NCBI RefSeq assembly: GCF_031755915.1
Contig: NC_083379.1
Span: 46,942,001-47,006,000 of the forward strand
Length of the DNA: 64,000 nucleotides
Source of the DNA: Ziziphus jujuba
Lineage: Eukaryota > Streptophyta > Magnoliopsida > Rosales > Rhamnaceae
Direction: 5' to 3'
Part shown: piece after piece, positions 44,873 to 56,923 of the stretch
How the letters are laid out: every line of letters starts with the position of its first letter
Position numbering within the stretch: position 1 is the stretch's first letter
The notes under the pieces: model-generated
Seen by the model: only the letters and a program-made list of their open reading frames with translations
Told to the model about the DNA's origin: nothing
Database searches by the model: none
Made by a program: the position numbers and the translations under genes

Positions 44873-47800
44873 ATGGAAAAACAGAACACCAATAGGAGAA
44901 AAGTTGATGGGGCTTTAGGAGGTTTCTCTCCGGTGACTTCCACTCGGATTGATTGGAAATCTCGCAAGAGATCAGGTAGTATCAGAATTATTTCTTTCTT
45001 TCACTTTCTTTGTCTTTAGCCACTTGCATGAGAAAATTTGACTTGGGTTTTTCTATATATAGTTCCATGCTTTTTAGCATTTTTAGTGACAAGCCCACCA
45101 ATTCATGTATGGAAATCTTATTTCGTTTTATGTATTTTTGGAAGATCTTTCGATCTTTTACAAATTCGAAGACATTTTCTTTGAAGATTCTTCTGGTTAA
45201 ATTATACCATATACCCATCTCTTAATTGATGTTCTAAATTTCTACTTGTCATCTTTCTTTTAAATCTTTCAAATATTCAACAATTATAAGAGAGAAAATA
45301 AAAAATAAAAATTAAGAAGTAATCTTTTTGTTTATAGATAGATTCCACCATAACATATAAAATCCTCCATATCTTAACCATGAAGCTTTTTCTTTCATGG
45401 TTAAGAGATCAACAGGGAAGAGAGAGAGAGAGAGAGAGAGAGAACAGTATTAGGACATGCTGACTTTACTCGTACGTTATTTAACGTGCGACGGTTGGCT
45501 TACCAATCGCTCTTTCCCTCGCATTATTATATTTACTTTTTTTACATTTCATTTTTCATTTTCTGTTTTATTTTATTATTAATTTTTATTTTTTTTATTT
45601 TATTATTTTTTTATGTTTGGAGATGCCCCTTTTTGCCATGTGGAAGATGTTTTTTTTATTGACAGAAATGTAAATAAAATCGATTGCTGAAACGTGTTCT
45701 TAGTCATGGGATTGGTTACAGGTCTTTGATTCATTTGGCTTCCTAATATTTTAATGGATTTATTTGGTCATAGTGGTCATGATTATTTTATTTGTTTAGC
45801 CTTTTCTGACCATATTTCAATATGCCATTTCCATAACAACGTAATTATCTCCAAACGAAAAGAAATTTCAAACTATTTTTATCAGCCAAAATAAATAAAT
45901 AAATTAATAAACACTTAATTGGCCCTATTAATAAGGACTTTAAATTATTCTACAATAGAATATGAAGTTTCCGAGATCTGTTATTATAAGCTCATAACGT
46001 TGAGTATATAGATCAACGTGGTTTGGGTGCAGCACCAACTACGCTTCAAGCATGTACCCGAACATAGTTGACTCATGCATCTGTTCTGCTGAAGTATTTG
46101 TTGGAACTTGAAAATTTAATCATAATCTCTTATTATATTTAACAGCAAGTCCATTGCATATTTGGTGATTATATAACAGAATTTACAAAACTTTATTTTT
46201 GAGAAAGAAAAAAAAAATGTTTTCCTATATTTGAAATATTTCTGGCTACGAAAGATATATCGATTTTAAATCCGATTAATATATATGTTATCCTTTGAAT
46301 ATGATGGAATGTTAATTCCTACGGTAACTCAGGTGGTTAGGGTTAGAGACTCTGCTTCACAAAGCGTTTGTCTTAGCTTAGATATAATCCCCTTAAGAGT
46401 ATAGGTACATGGTTCTACTCAATGGGACCAGCTAACATGTTGATTAGGTTATAATTTTGGTCTCTCTTTTTTTCTTTTTTATATTTGGTCTAGGTCAGAT
46501 TTGTTTATATGTTTTAAAGGCGTAATAGATGAGTAAATATTGATGTTGGCACCTTCATTAGCAATGCAAATCAATGGAAAGAGACATAAGAATCCCAACA
46601 ATATTATTATATTTGAAATTGTTGCTGGTAATTGGTTGTTGTACTCCAGAAGAGACCCTGCAACTACCCTGATTTGTTGTCATTATCCTTGTCCCATTCT
46701 AGTTTTTCAAGGTGATTTTACACACCCGGTGGCTTCTAAATGTAAAACCGTTTTTCTTTTTTATGCATTTTTTTTTTTTATAAATGTTTTTGGTTAGTTT
46801 CTTTGTTGTTGTTTAATTAGCAGTTTGGTTGGTAGGGGATGGATTGGACACCCTCTCCATTCCCTAACCCTCTATCTTTTCACTTTTTTCCTTGTAAAGT
46901 TATAGGCATGGAGACCTTTCATTTGAAAGATAATTAACCTTACAACCAGGTCTGCACCGGCAAGATTTCCATTTGGTAGTGTACTTGATTATGCTAATTG
47001 TCACCAACAATTCTGAATACTGTTATATCAATTTTTTTTAGGCTTATTTATGTCAATACCAAAAAAGTTAGCAAAATAACGCTTGCAATTTTGATGGATT
47101 GATATAGTTTAATAAGCTTTATGCATTAATCATGACGGCTGTATTTGCATTTGTGCGCATTCTATGCAACTACCATTTCATGGTTTCTGCAATAAGTGCA
47201 AAATGTGTACACCATGTTCTGCTTCTGTCGGTGATGTTTTTTTCTACCCTCATCATTATGTAAATTGGCTGCATTTGACAACACCATGGCACAAGAATTA
47301 TAACTTGTTTCCAACAGCTAGCGGGAGAAATATAGACAAGGTAACAGAAGAAACTGGTAATGAAATGCTCAGCTCAGAGGAGAAATCTCCAGCCGAGGAG
47401 AAGATGCTGGACCCAAATGCAGAACTTCCTGTTCTTTCTGAGCGTCGGAAAGCTCTCTTTGAACCATTGGAACCTATTAATGGTCAGCGACTATCAGCCG
47501 AATCCTTACTCCCTCCACCTGACTTCGACTCTGCCAGCTATCCCCGTGGATGGCTAATTGGTAAGAAGCGAAAGCTAGTTAATGTTGATGTTGTTGAGAG
47601 TATGCGAAGGATTGCCGTACAGGAAATGAACAGAAAGGTGATATTTCCTGTAACTGTTAAATCAAACGTTCTGCCAAATTAAGAAGATATGGTATTCAAG
47701 TGAAACTGGTTGGTTATTTTTTGTAGGATAGAGAAATCAATGGGCTAAATGAGCAACTGGAAGAGGATTCGCGGTGCCTTGAACACCTACAACTCCAGCT

Positions 47801-47930
47801 TCTGCAAGAGCGGAGCAAACGAGCGGAGGTGGAGAGGGAAAATGCGATGCTGCATGAGCAGATCAATATGCTTATGAGCATGTTGCAAGAAAACGATGAA
47901 GCGGGGGACGAAGGCCCAGATCAACCATAG
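44873..47930 (+). CDS. HDR1: HEADING DATE REPRESSOR 1-like coiled-coil protein, 208 aa, three exons
   Basis: Exons: 44873-44975, 47318-47637, 47727-47930. Introns are GT-AG, and the first is 2.3 kb long. Recognisable blocks: [17 protein letters not shown] at the start, [15 protein letters not shown] and [17 protein letters not shown] in the middle, then [19 protein letters not shown] with a KKRK nuclear-signal-like patch, and a heptad-rich coiled coil (about 125-200) ending in acidic residues. This layout is that of the plant-only HDR1 family. In rice HDR1 works with the SnRK1-type kinase OsK4 and delays flowering in long days through Hd1 and Ehd1. That role is established only for rice, and a flowering role here is inference. 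Length is close to the family norm. Confidence 0.78.
46323..46420 (+). other. Possible tRNA-derived SINE in the HDR1 intron
   Basis: GGTAACTCAGGTGGTTAGGG resembles a pol III box A. GGTTCTACTC about 70 bases further on weakly resembles box B. No tail or target duplication could be set, so this is only a suggestion. Confidence 0.2.
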
Positions 47931-48816
47931 TTATTTGTTCATGTATTTGTGTATATGTTTTGTTTATTCTTTTATAGATTTGTTGGGGTGAGTTAGAGGT
48001 GACCATAATTGCATATACATCACAGTCAAGTCTTATTAGTTTTAGTTTGTTGGTGCTACCAGTATCAGTACCAGTGACTTGAATTTGCTTGATATTTTTC
48101 ACACTTTGCAAAAGAGTCGCAAATCTTATATATATATATATATATATATTTTAAGTATATATTCGACCTTTTTGTGTTCGTTATTGCCTCTTGACATGCA
48201 AGAAATGCTAATTACTTAAGATGGTGGATGCCACGGGAAAGGAATAAAAATGCCACCCTTTACAATTCACAGAATTTCACTATGTGAATGGTTTCTTGAC
48301 TTCAGTAAGTAATTTGTTGAAATCAGTATGTCATATGATGGACTATGCTAAATGCATTCCTATTGTTCACCCGAATAATACCAATACAGGAAATATGTTA
48401 TTAACAATAATGACGAAATGTACGCATTGGATGGTGCTTGGCGAACTTGAGGCTAACTATTCTAAATGCCACTTTGCGTTCATAATGATTGAAGTAAAAA
48501 GAATTCCCCCACAATAAAAGTTTATAGGATCAAGCAAAATGCTCTATTCCTTTGTTAAAGACGGTACGCTAGAATATTTACGCATAGTATTAGTAGCATA
48601 AAACGCACTAAAGACACTATACACTAAACGAGCTTCCAATTGCGAACATTTTTCGACTCTAAACCGAGATATAAACTTCTTACTCCCCAGAGCTTTACAT
48701 TCATTTGGTAACAAACTACAACCATGTTATATATTCACAGATCAAAACAGGGATACGTGATTTCTGAACCTATGCTTTTTACAGGATTCGTCAAGGTTGG
48801 TGGCTGAAGATGATTA
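47931..48816. other. Convergent 3' flanks of HDR1-like and TRF2/HOY1-like genes
   Basis: The two genes converge here. Only 3'UTR-like sequence and a TA run at 48128-48149 are seen. The ORF at 48284-48517 has no support. Confidence 0.5.
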
Positions 48817-51547
48817 CTATCTTGCTTGATTATCAGAATCTTGGGCCAAGTTGAAGAAGAACTGTGGTAGAGATGCTATCCTAGGAAGAGTCAGAAGGAG
48901 CTCTCCAAATGAGTCCTTCCTTGACATGGCCTGAGCCTGCTTGCAATCAGCAGAAACATCATTGGATTCCCTCATTGACGAAGGAAAGCCCGGTGTAGCC
49001 TTGCTTCCTGATGCATAATTGAAATTACTTTTGCTCGTTTCTCCAGTGCCATTTCCACCTAAACTGTCATCGTTTTTTCCTTGCAAGTTTTGTGCCACGG
49101 AAGGATCTTTCTGCAGCAAGCAACAAAGGGAATTGACTCTTGACATGAGGGACTTCTCGTCTGAGGCCATTGCATTCTGAGAGTCATTAAACAAGTACTG
49201 AGCAATCTCCTCCAGCATGTCTTTACGCTGCTGCTGCTGCTTTCCGTCAAACAGGGAATTGCCAGATGTCATCTTTTCAGAAATGCAATTTCCAATGTGG
49301 TTCACTAGATCACTCATTGACACTGAGGGATGAAGTCCAGGCACTTTGATTTGATCCCAATTGCTGAGCAACTTTGAGTTCACGGCTTCAAAGCTCTTGA
49401 TTTCTTCAATCGCATGGGCATCCATAACTAATGAAAGAAACATGTTTAGATGGAGAAAAAAATGCTGCGTAGAGTTTATGATAAGAGATAAGAAAACAAA
49501 AGACCCCTCGATGGTTCAACAAACATCCTAATTCTATAAACAATGAACCATATCCATTACTGTTTTTATTCCCAGGTTCAAATTTTTACCTGAGCTAGGC
49601 GAAGGAATATCCTGGGAATAATTTTCAGGAGCTCTACCAGACAACTCTTGTTCATTCTTTGAGGATGACTGAGCAGCCAATGGTGATATAGCATCCTGCA
49701 AACCAAGAAAAACAGATCCATCTTCTCCTTTCTTATGAAATCCATGGCTAAACTCATTTGGGTCATTGATTGTCGTAACTCTGGATTCAAAATATGGTGA
49801 ATCTAACACAATTTCTGGCTGTTGACTCAAAAAGTTGATACGAGGATCACATTGAACAAGTTTTTCAAAATGCTTCCCCAATAAGCCTTGCGGACACTGC
49901 AGAAAATGTCGCCTATGGCAGTAAAAGGGATCAGATAACCATCATATAATTACAATTCAAACAGTATGATAGAAAATTCATAACCACTAGCATACTTGAT
50001 AAGTTGGAAGCTGCCATATCAAATCATATTTAACTTCAAATATTATGACAACTATTACAAGGAAAGAAGCAAATGGTTGTGTGAAAAACTGGGGTCAAAG
50101 CCCTTTTACCGATAATTAGATCAAGAGTATTACCTGTGTATACTAGCTTGTCCTCCAGTAAAATCCGATGTTGCCTGCCATAAGGTGTGTTTTCTGGGTT
50201 GTGGATTGGTTTCCCTAAAGAAAAGGGGCTGTCTAGCCAACTAAACCATGCAGGAAACCGATATATCATCATAATTGGATCAATAATAACAACAATACCG
50301 GCAACGACAAAAGGAGAGAGTAAATTACCACAACATTCAAAGTCCCCGGAGCATCATCTGGATAGGTTGCGTTGAGTGCCACAATGTCTGACCACTGAAT
50401 TTCTATCTTGTTCTTAAGACTACCATCAAGAACTTCCCATACAAGTTTATGCTTTGCAAAGTAACATTTTGCCACTAAATCTCCTTCATGCTTTGACTTA
50501 TACTGCAATCAATAGCAGTTCATGACATCAAGCCCAATGTACAATAAACAAAATTTATTGCAGATAATCAATTGAATTTGAACATTTAAGCTCATAAGAA
50601 TTTACAATATACCTCCCAACTCCCTATCTGTAGAATTGAGGCTGGGAAATTCGAAGCCTTAAGCTTGTCCATAGCACTTGTATTACCACTTCCCTTGTGA
50701 CTTTTCTTGCCTAGAGTATCCAATTTCGCTGCATTCCCTCGAGAGAGCTTCATTTGGATCAAGTCCAAAAGGGATGGACTCTTTTTGAGACGCAAGCCTA
50801 GCGGGCTTGGCTCATCAAGTGGATTATACTCTGTTGGCAGGACTGCCGTAGCATCAGAACTCAACTGCTAGCAGAAAGCAAAGTCATCAGTATCTGTTAA
50901 TCAACTCTTAACTACAAAACAAATAACGAAAGTCCAAGAAAACAATAAAATGCAAACTCTAGAAAATCCCTGCTTGATAAATTAAAGGAAAATGCAAAAT
51001 AAATCAAAAATTCAGGTAACGGGATCAAAGAAATATCTAAAAGGAAAAAGCCCATCATACTTTTAACAATAGCAAACAAACACTATCAAGTCGAGCTGTG
51101 AAAGAATTATTCCCTGTTTGGCTGCAGAGAAACCCTATAAAACCGAAACAAATTGAATTTTTTTCCCAAAAATAAAAAATAAATTAAAAAAATCAAGTTC
51201 ACCGGTTAACGGCTTTGGTCATATCCTTTCAAAACGAAAGCAATAATAAACTTTTCCTCTGCTTTCTCAGAAACCAAACGTGTTGTCAATCATGCTCAAA
51301 TAAAAATTTGAAGGCCAAAAGAAAATATTTAACAACAAACAGAAAGGAAAATAATTTTAAAAATTGTAATTGCGGTCAATAGAATCAAGAACTGGAATTA
51401 AACCTGAGAAAAAGAGTCAAGCTTGGGTCGCTTTTGAAGGGGTCCGAGTTTAATCTCCGGCGATTCCTCGACCTCCAACTTGACCGCCATCGTTTTGTTA
51501 TCCTTGGCCTCCGACCCGACCATCCCCAAACTCATCAACTGAACCAT
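48817..51547 (-). CDS. TRF2/HOY1-like PH-domain protein, 537 aa, six exons
   Basis: Exons in reading order (minus strand): 51547-51404, 50867-50613, 50502-50329, 50240-50134, 49912-49590, 49427-48817. All introns are GT-AG, and the 1614-base frame is open. The N-terminus has an acidic/basic lead (KLEVEESPEIKLGPLQKRPK). Then follows the plant TRF2/HOY1 PH-like domain (about 65-227): YNPLDEPSPLGLRLKKSPSL, GDLVAKCYFAKHKLVWEVL, IEIQWSDIVAL, LARQPLFFRETNPQPRKHTL and WQATSDFTGGQAS. The region after it (RHFLQCPQGLLGKHFEKLVQ) is also typical. The C-terminal half is Ser/Gln/Asn-rich. Annotated as a transcription-factor-like family, though its biochemistry is poorly known. Several ATGs crowd the start (51547, 51535, 51523). 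I took the first. Confidence 0.85.
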
Positions 51548-51765
51548 AAGACTCCGACGACTCAGTAGCAGAGAATCAACAGGCGCGAGACACTCGGAAC
51601 GGGGACCGCGTCACTGAGCTAAATCGGCGAGTTGTCGAATTTCGTAAAACGGCTTTGAGCTTCCCTTCCTTTTTTTCGGAGCTCTGCAAGACTACAAACG
51701 AAGATGAAAAGCTGAGCTGTCTATTATCCTCTTTTAAAAGAAACGAGTCCGAGCGTGGAGACGAT

Positions 51766-51810
51766 CACGTGTGGTTACACGTGACACGTGCCCTATAGAA
51801 TCGCCACGTG
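51766..51810. promoter_or_regulatory. Cluster of four perfect G-boxes
   Basis: CACGTG occurs at 51766-51771, 51778-51783, 51785-51790 and 51805-51810. Flanks such as TACACGTGAC and GCCACGTGTT fit ABRE and bZIP/bHLH binding sites. The cluster lies about 220-265 bp upstream of the first ATG of the minus-strand TRF2/HOY1-like gene and is probably part of its promoter, which suggests light or abscisic-acid control. Confidence 0.75.
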
Positions 51811-51993
51811 TTCACACTCGAGCAGCTAGAGCGAAGCTTCTCAACGACGGAGGTACAAGTACCGAACTGCCCTTGGTTCCTAGGAATGATGTCCCTAATG
51901 GAGGGCGGTAAACTTGTCCTCACGGATTTGGTTGGACGCGAGTCTACGACGTCGCTGGTTTGGATTTGGAAGTTTACGCCTGGAAGGGAAAGT

Positions 51994-52009
51994 CACGTGC
52001 GTGCACGTG
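51994..52009. promoter_or_regulatory. Two further G-boxes
   Basis: CACGTG at 51994-51999 and 52004-52009, ten bases apart, about 185 bp beyond the main cluster. Part of the same promoter-distal region. Confidence 0.6.
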
Positions 52010-54781
52010 CAGGGATGGATTTGGTTTGGTTTGGATAAAAATGCATGGTGGGACCCAGTTCGCGAAGATTCTGACTTTCTACTTGTTTGGTGGCTGGGCA
52101 ACGAGAAAGTTCTGTGATTGGTTGGGAGGGGGGTGACGGTACGTGGAGTGTTTGGACACGTAAGACTACAATTCAATGGATTGGTCTACGTGTCCTTGTG
52201 GATAAACTTCGCTCACACCGCATTTTGTCTTATTTTGTCGACCTCCTTTTTCTTTTTCTTTTTATAGCGTATAATTCGCTATAAATTGGATTTTATCAAA
52301 GCTACAATTGAATATATAATTTCTTTTTGAACCACAATTGAATATTAATTATCTCTTGGATTATTTAATTTCATATAAAAAAGTTAAAAAGAATTTTTAT
52401 TTTTGACCTTTTCCTTTTTCTTTTTCAATATCGTGAAGTAATGTCCACTTTCTTTATGAATTATCAAGCCAACCGATAAAACTATGCTTGTCAATTTTTA
52501 TTCTATGGATAAAATCCAAGATTGAGGTGAGTCAAATTACGGATTTAAAAAAAAGTCCTACTTTTCAAAATCGGATAATTTTATCCATTAAGGGAATATA
52601 GCCATCGTTGGTTAGATTGGTAAAGTCCTATTTCTATACTCCTCTCGAGGACAATATGTCTTACTCTCTAATTGCTATCACATTCCAATCATTAATTCAC
52701 ACATCATCTCAATTCCATCAGAATTAATACCTGTTGATTAATTTCTATAAATAATTTTGTTTTCACATATTCGGTTCGTATTTCTATTTATGTTTTGGGG
52801 TCTCTTACTAGAAAGGACAACCACCATATAAAACAAAGGCCATAAAGATAGCGATAGTTTTAGCTCCTATTCTTTGTATATTATGTATTTGTACTGTATT
52901 CCCAAATTAACCTTAGTATTATCCCATTAGGATATCTCATATTTTAGTTATCAAAGTTTCTAACTTTCGTATCTTAGAGTTCAAATAATAAAGTTTAAAG
53001 TTAGAGGCCCAATGCTTTTTTACAGTTTATATTTTTCCACCACTTAAATATTGGAGGCATGTGATTTAATGATAGAAAACGCTTCAAATATAAAACTACA
53101 AACTCATACTTTCTCAAAACTGATGTCCATTAATGGTTATTTTCTTATGGACTTAAAACTATCTAAATTGTGGGTCTTAAAAATTAATAAGTTGCCTCCA
53201 GAAGATGTTCACAGATCACAATGGCTTTATGAGCTGTAATTGACACCCAACAATATCAATACCTTTAACGTATGAACCGAAACTAATTATCAATACAAAT
53301 AGAAACAGAAAGTAGGTCTCCTTTAAAACATGTACAGAGATTTAGATTGATAAAAACCTCTCGAGAATTATACTCTCTTTGCCATTGGACTACTACCTAA
53401 CCATTTATAATTATTATTTTTCCACTTGACGCAGAAGAAGACGGCAGAGTGGAATAAAGAATTAAATATCCAAAACTTTTAGATTTTTTATTTTTTTGTT
53501 CTTTTCCCTCTTTTTTTGACCCCAAAATTTGTCCAATCACTAGCCACTTGAGATATCCATCATCCATGAACAGAAAGGCAAGTCTGTCGAGTACATGTGC
53601 TGGGCCTCTAGCGCCATTACATAGTTTAGGCCCACACTGGGGCATGGAGGCCCATTGGAATTTATGGCTTAGTCTGTCATTCTCACGTAACATTTACGTA
53701 ACCAAAATGTTGTGATTTTTTTTTTTTCTTGTTTTTTCTGTTTTTCGGGAACAGAAAATGCATTTTCGTTCGTACTGTTGATCAGCAGAATCCTTCATCA
53801 TTTTTTTAACTTTTATTAATTGAAAACTTTCCCAACCAACCGATGATTTCTTTCAAGATAGGCCACGAATTTTAACAACAGGTTCTTTTTTTTTTAAAAA
53901 TTATTATTATTATTATTATTATTATTACAGATTGAATAAAGTTCCGGATTTGGTTTTGAATACAGTAAGGTGGTAATATTTTATCGATGATAATTCACCG
54001 GGAATTATCAGTACAGAGCTACAGACTTAGATATTATTATACAAATATTAATATTTAAAAAATAATATTAGTAAGATGACAATACTGTAGCCAGAAACTG
54101 TGTGAGAATCTGTAAGGGTTGAATTGTATAAGTATATATGCTTGCCAGTTGCCACAAACCACAAAAGATGGGCTTAAAGAGGACGAAAGCTATGATTTTA
54201 TATGGTCTGGTATCTAAAGTAGATAATTATAATAATTATATGCACCCAAGAAACATAACGTGAATGCTTCACCTATTACCCAAAAAAAAAGCAAAACCGT
54301 GCATTCTTCTTTTTTTTTTTTTCCTATTTTTTTTATTAAGGCTAATTCTATTATATTACATCCTCAAGTTCATAAAGTTTATGTAAATAATTTTGTATTG
54401 GGTCACAGTTCAAAAAATAATTAACTGATTGTTAATCACAATTAATTTATTTTAAGTGTATTTGACAAAAAAATACATATACATTGAAAAAAGAAAAAAG
54501 AAAAGTAGAAAATAGTAGCTTGTTCCTCTATTCCACTGTATATCACTAGCCTCCTTCTCATATTCTGTTTTTTTATAGGAATGACAGCTGATTCCTTGAA
54601 GCGTGAGTCCTTATCTCTGAAACCACAATGGAACCAATGAAAATCATTGTTAATCACAAGTTCTTTCATATTCCCATCTCAGTCCCACTTCCAAACAGGC
54701 CTCTTATTTTCTTTATTTTTATGTTTTTTTAATTTCTTTCCCGGTTTATAATGTGCACGTGAAACCCCAATAATTCCTCAT
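52010..54781. other. Intergenic, no supported gene
   Basis: GC-richer DNA up to 52200 (promoter-distal to the TRF2/HOY1-like gene), then AT-rich sequence with an (ATT)n at about 53902-53930. GGCCCAC and GGCCCATTGG (53631, 53650) are site-II-like but stand alone. The last 150 bases before 54982, with TTTATAATG at 54745 and a CT-rich leader, form the promoter of the protease gene. Confidence 0.45.
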
Positions 54782-54981
54782 GCAATGGTGGGGTCCTAAA
54801 GCCAGCCCCTCCTCTTTTGTTCTCATACCAAACTCCAACTCCCAAGAATCTCCAAAAGCACGCACTCTCTCTCACAGGCGCACAAAATCACAGTTGGTTT
54901 CTTCTTCTCCATATATCTTTTTCTTTTTCTCTTCTTTGCAATATCCTTTTTCTCTCATAGCTTTCTTCATCATCCTCAACA

Positions 54982-56923
54982 ATGGTGGATGCAAAACCTG
55001 TTTTGTTGTTGGTTTTCTCCTTGTTTCTTCTTTGCCTCCTCAGTATAACAAATGGGGTTCAGTGTTTCTCGGAGAAGAAGGTGGTCCTTAGCCTCAAAGA
55101 ATTTCAATGGAAGCAAAATGGTGAAGCCCCAAGTTGCCTCTCCCAGAAATCAAGTGAGTGTATTAAAAGAAAAAAAAAGAAAAAGAAAAAGAAAAAAAAC
55201 GCTCGTGATCTTGCTGGTCCTATAAATAGATGACCATGGCTAATTATCAGCTTTATTTTATTCTCAGTTTTGGGATCTGTTAATCAGCTACAACTACGTT
55301 CTTTTTCTTTTTAGGAAAAAATGAACCTGCTTTAATGCTTTATGTAAACATACTAATATGGTCCACACTCTTCATCAAAAGGAGCTGAGGGAGAAAACCC
55401 CACCATTTTGATAAAGCTTTCTTGGCTTTACTTCGTTTCTTACGTTAATAAAAATGGTCATATTTTGCATAATTAACTTTGAGGTCAACTGTAATTGGTC
55501 AATGCAATCCACCAGAGAAATAATATAGTACAATTCCCTATATTATCAAAATTTTTGGAGAACATTATTTTCCGTTACATATTTTAAGTCCCTTGAGGTA
55601 TAACATTCTCTTTTTTCATTTTTATTTTTATTTTTAGGAAGGTTAAAAGGTACAACCATATTAGAAATGACTCATAGAGATTACTGTTCCGGGAAGAAGA
55701 TTAAAGACTGGAACAAGAAACTTCAAACACGATTAATTCTGGATGATGTACATGTTCGGTCACTGCAATCCCAATTGAGGAACAGGGTTCATTTAGCTGC
55801 TGATGAATCCAAAGTCGAAATCCCATTAACTTCCGGAGTTAAACTCCAAACTCTAAACTACATTGTGACAGTGGAACTGGGTGGTAAGAACATGTCGGTT
55901 ATTGTAGATACTGGCAGTGATTTGACATGGATTCAATGCAAACCATGCAGATTATGTTACAATCAACAAGAGCCTCTATTCAACCCCTCTTCTTCTCCTT
56001 CATACCAATCGGTTCCTTGTAATTCTTCAAGCTGTCAATCCCTGGGGTTTGCCACTGGTAATTCTGGTGATTGTGGTGGAAATCCTCCGACCTGTATCTA
56101 TGCTGTTAGCTATGGGGATGGCTCTTATACTCGTGGTGATCTTGGCCGAGAGACTCTCAATCTTGGAGCTTCTTCACCTACGGTGAAGGATTTTGTATTT
56201 GGATGTGGCAGGGATAATAAAGGTCTGTTTGGTGGAGCTTCAGGTTTAATGGGTTTGGCCAAAAGTGACCTCTCGGTGGTTTCTCAAACTTCCTCTATAT
56301 ATGGAGGAATTTTCTCATATTGTTTGCCTTCAACTGAGACAGGGTCATCTGGTTCTTTAGTCATGGGTGGTGATTCTTCAGCTTATAAGAATTTGACGCC
56401 AATTTCTTACACTAAATTGGTTTCAAACCCAGAACTACCAACTTTCTATTTTCTCAATCTAACTGGAATTAGTGTTGGTGGGATGGCTTTAGAATCTTCA
56501 AGTAGTAGTGTTTCAGCAAATAAAGGTGGAATTTTGATTGATTCTGGGACTGTTATTACAAGGCTAGCTCCATCCATTTACAAGGCTTTCAAGGCAGAGT
56601 TTGTGAAACAGTTCTCTGGGTATCCTACAGCACCTGGGTTTTCAATATTGGACACGTGTTTCAATCTCAGTGGATACCAAGAAGTGAATATTCCTACAGT
56701 GACTATGCACTTTGATGGAAACGCTGAGCTAAATGTTGATGTAACTGGGATTTTTTACATGGTAAAAACTGATGCTTCTCAAGTTTGTTTGGCTGTGGCA
56801 AGTCTTTCTTTTGAAAATGAGTTTGGTATTATTGGGAATTATCAGCAGAAGAACCAAAGGGTTATCTATGATATTAAAGATTCTAAGCTGGGATTTGCAG
56901 GAGAACCTTGCAATTTCGAATAA
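54982..56923 (+). CDS. Secreted A1-family aspartyl protease, 485 aa, two exons
   Basis: Exon 1 is 54982-55153 and exon 2 is 55638-56923, with a GTGAG...TTTAG intron. Residues 1-26 are a signal peptide (LLLVFSLFLLCLLSITNG). A propeptide follows with EMTHRDYCSGKK and a helix around RSLQSQLRNR. The two catalytic motifs are DTGSD (Asp148) and DSGTV (Asp359). A Cys-rich nepenthesin-type insert follows the first motif (CKPCRLCYNQ, VPCNSSSCQS, GDCGG). VSYGDGSYTRGDLGRETL, FVFGCGRDNKGLFGG, and the end GIIGNYQQKNQRVIYD fit the group around Arabidopsis At5g10770. It should act as an extracellular or vacuolar peptidase. The substrate is unknown. Confidence 0.92.

Noticed and set aside
46540..46797. 85-codon ORF in the HDR1-like intron
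   Set aside because: It ends in a T tract, has no domain, and lies in an intron whose flanking exons join cleanly without it.
51808..52284. ORFs on both strands upstream of the TRF2/HOY1-like gene
   Set aside because: They overlap each other in several frames across a GC-rich promoter with many G-boxes. None has a recognisable domain.
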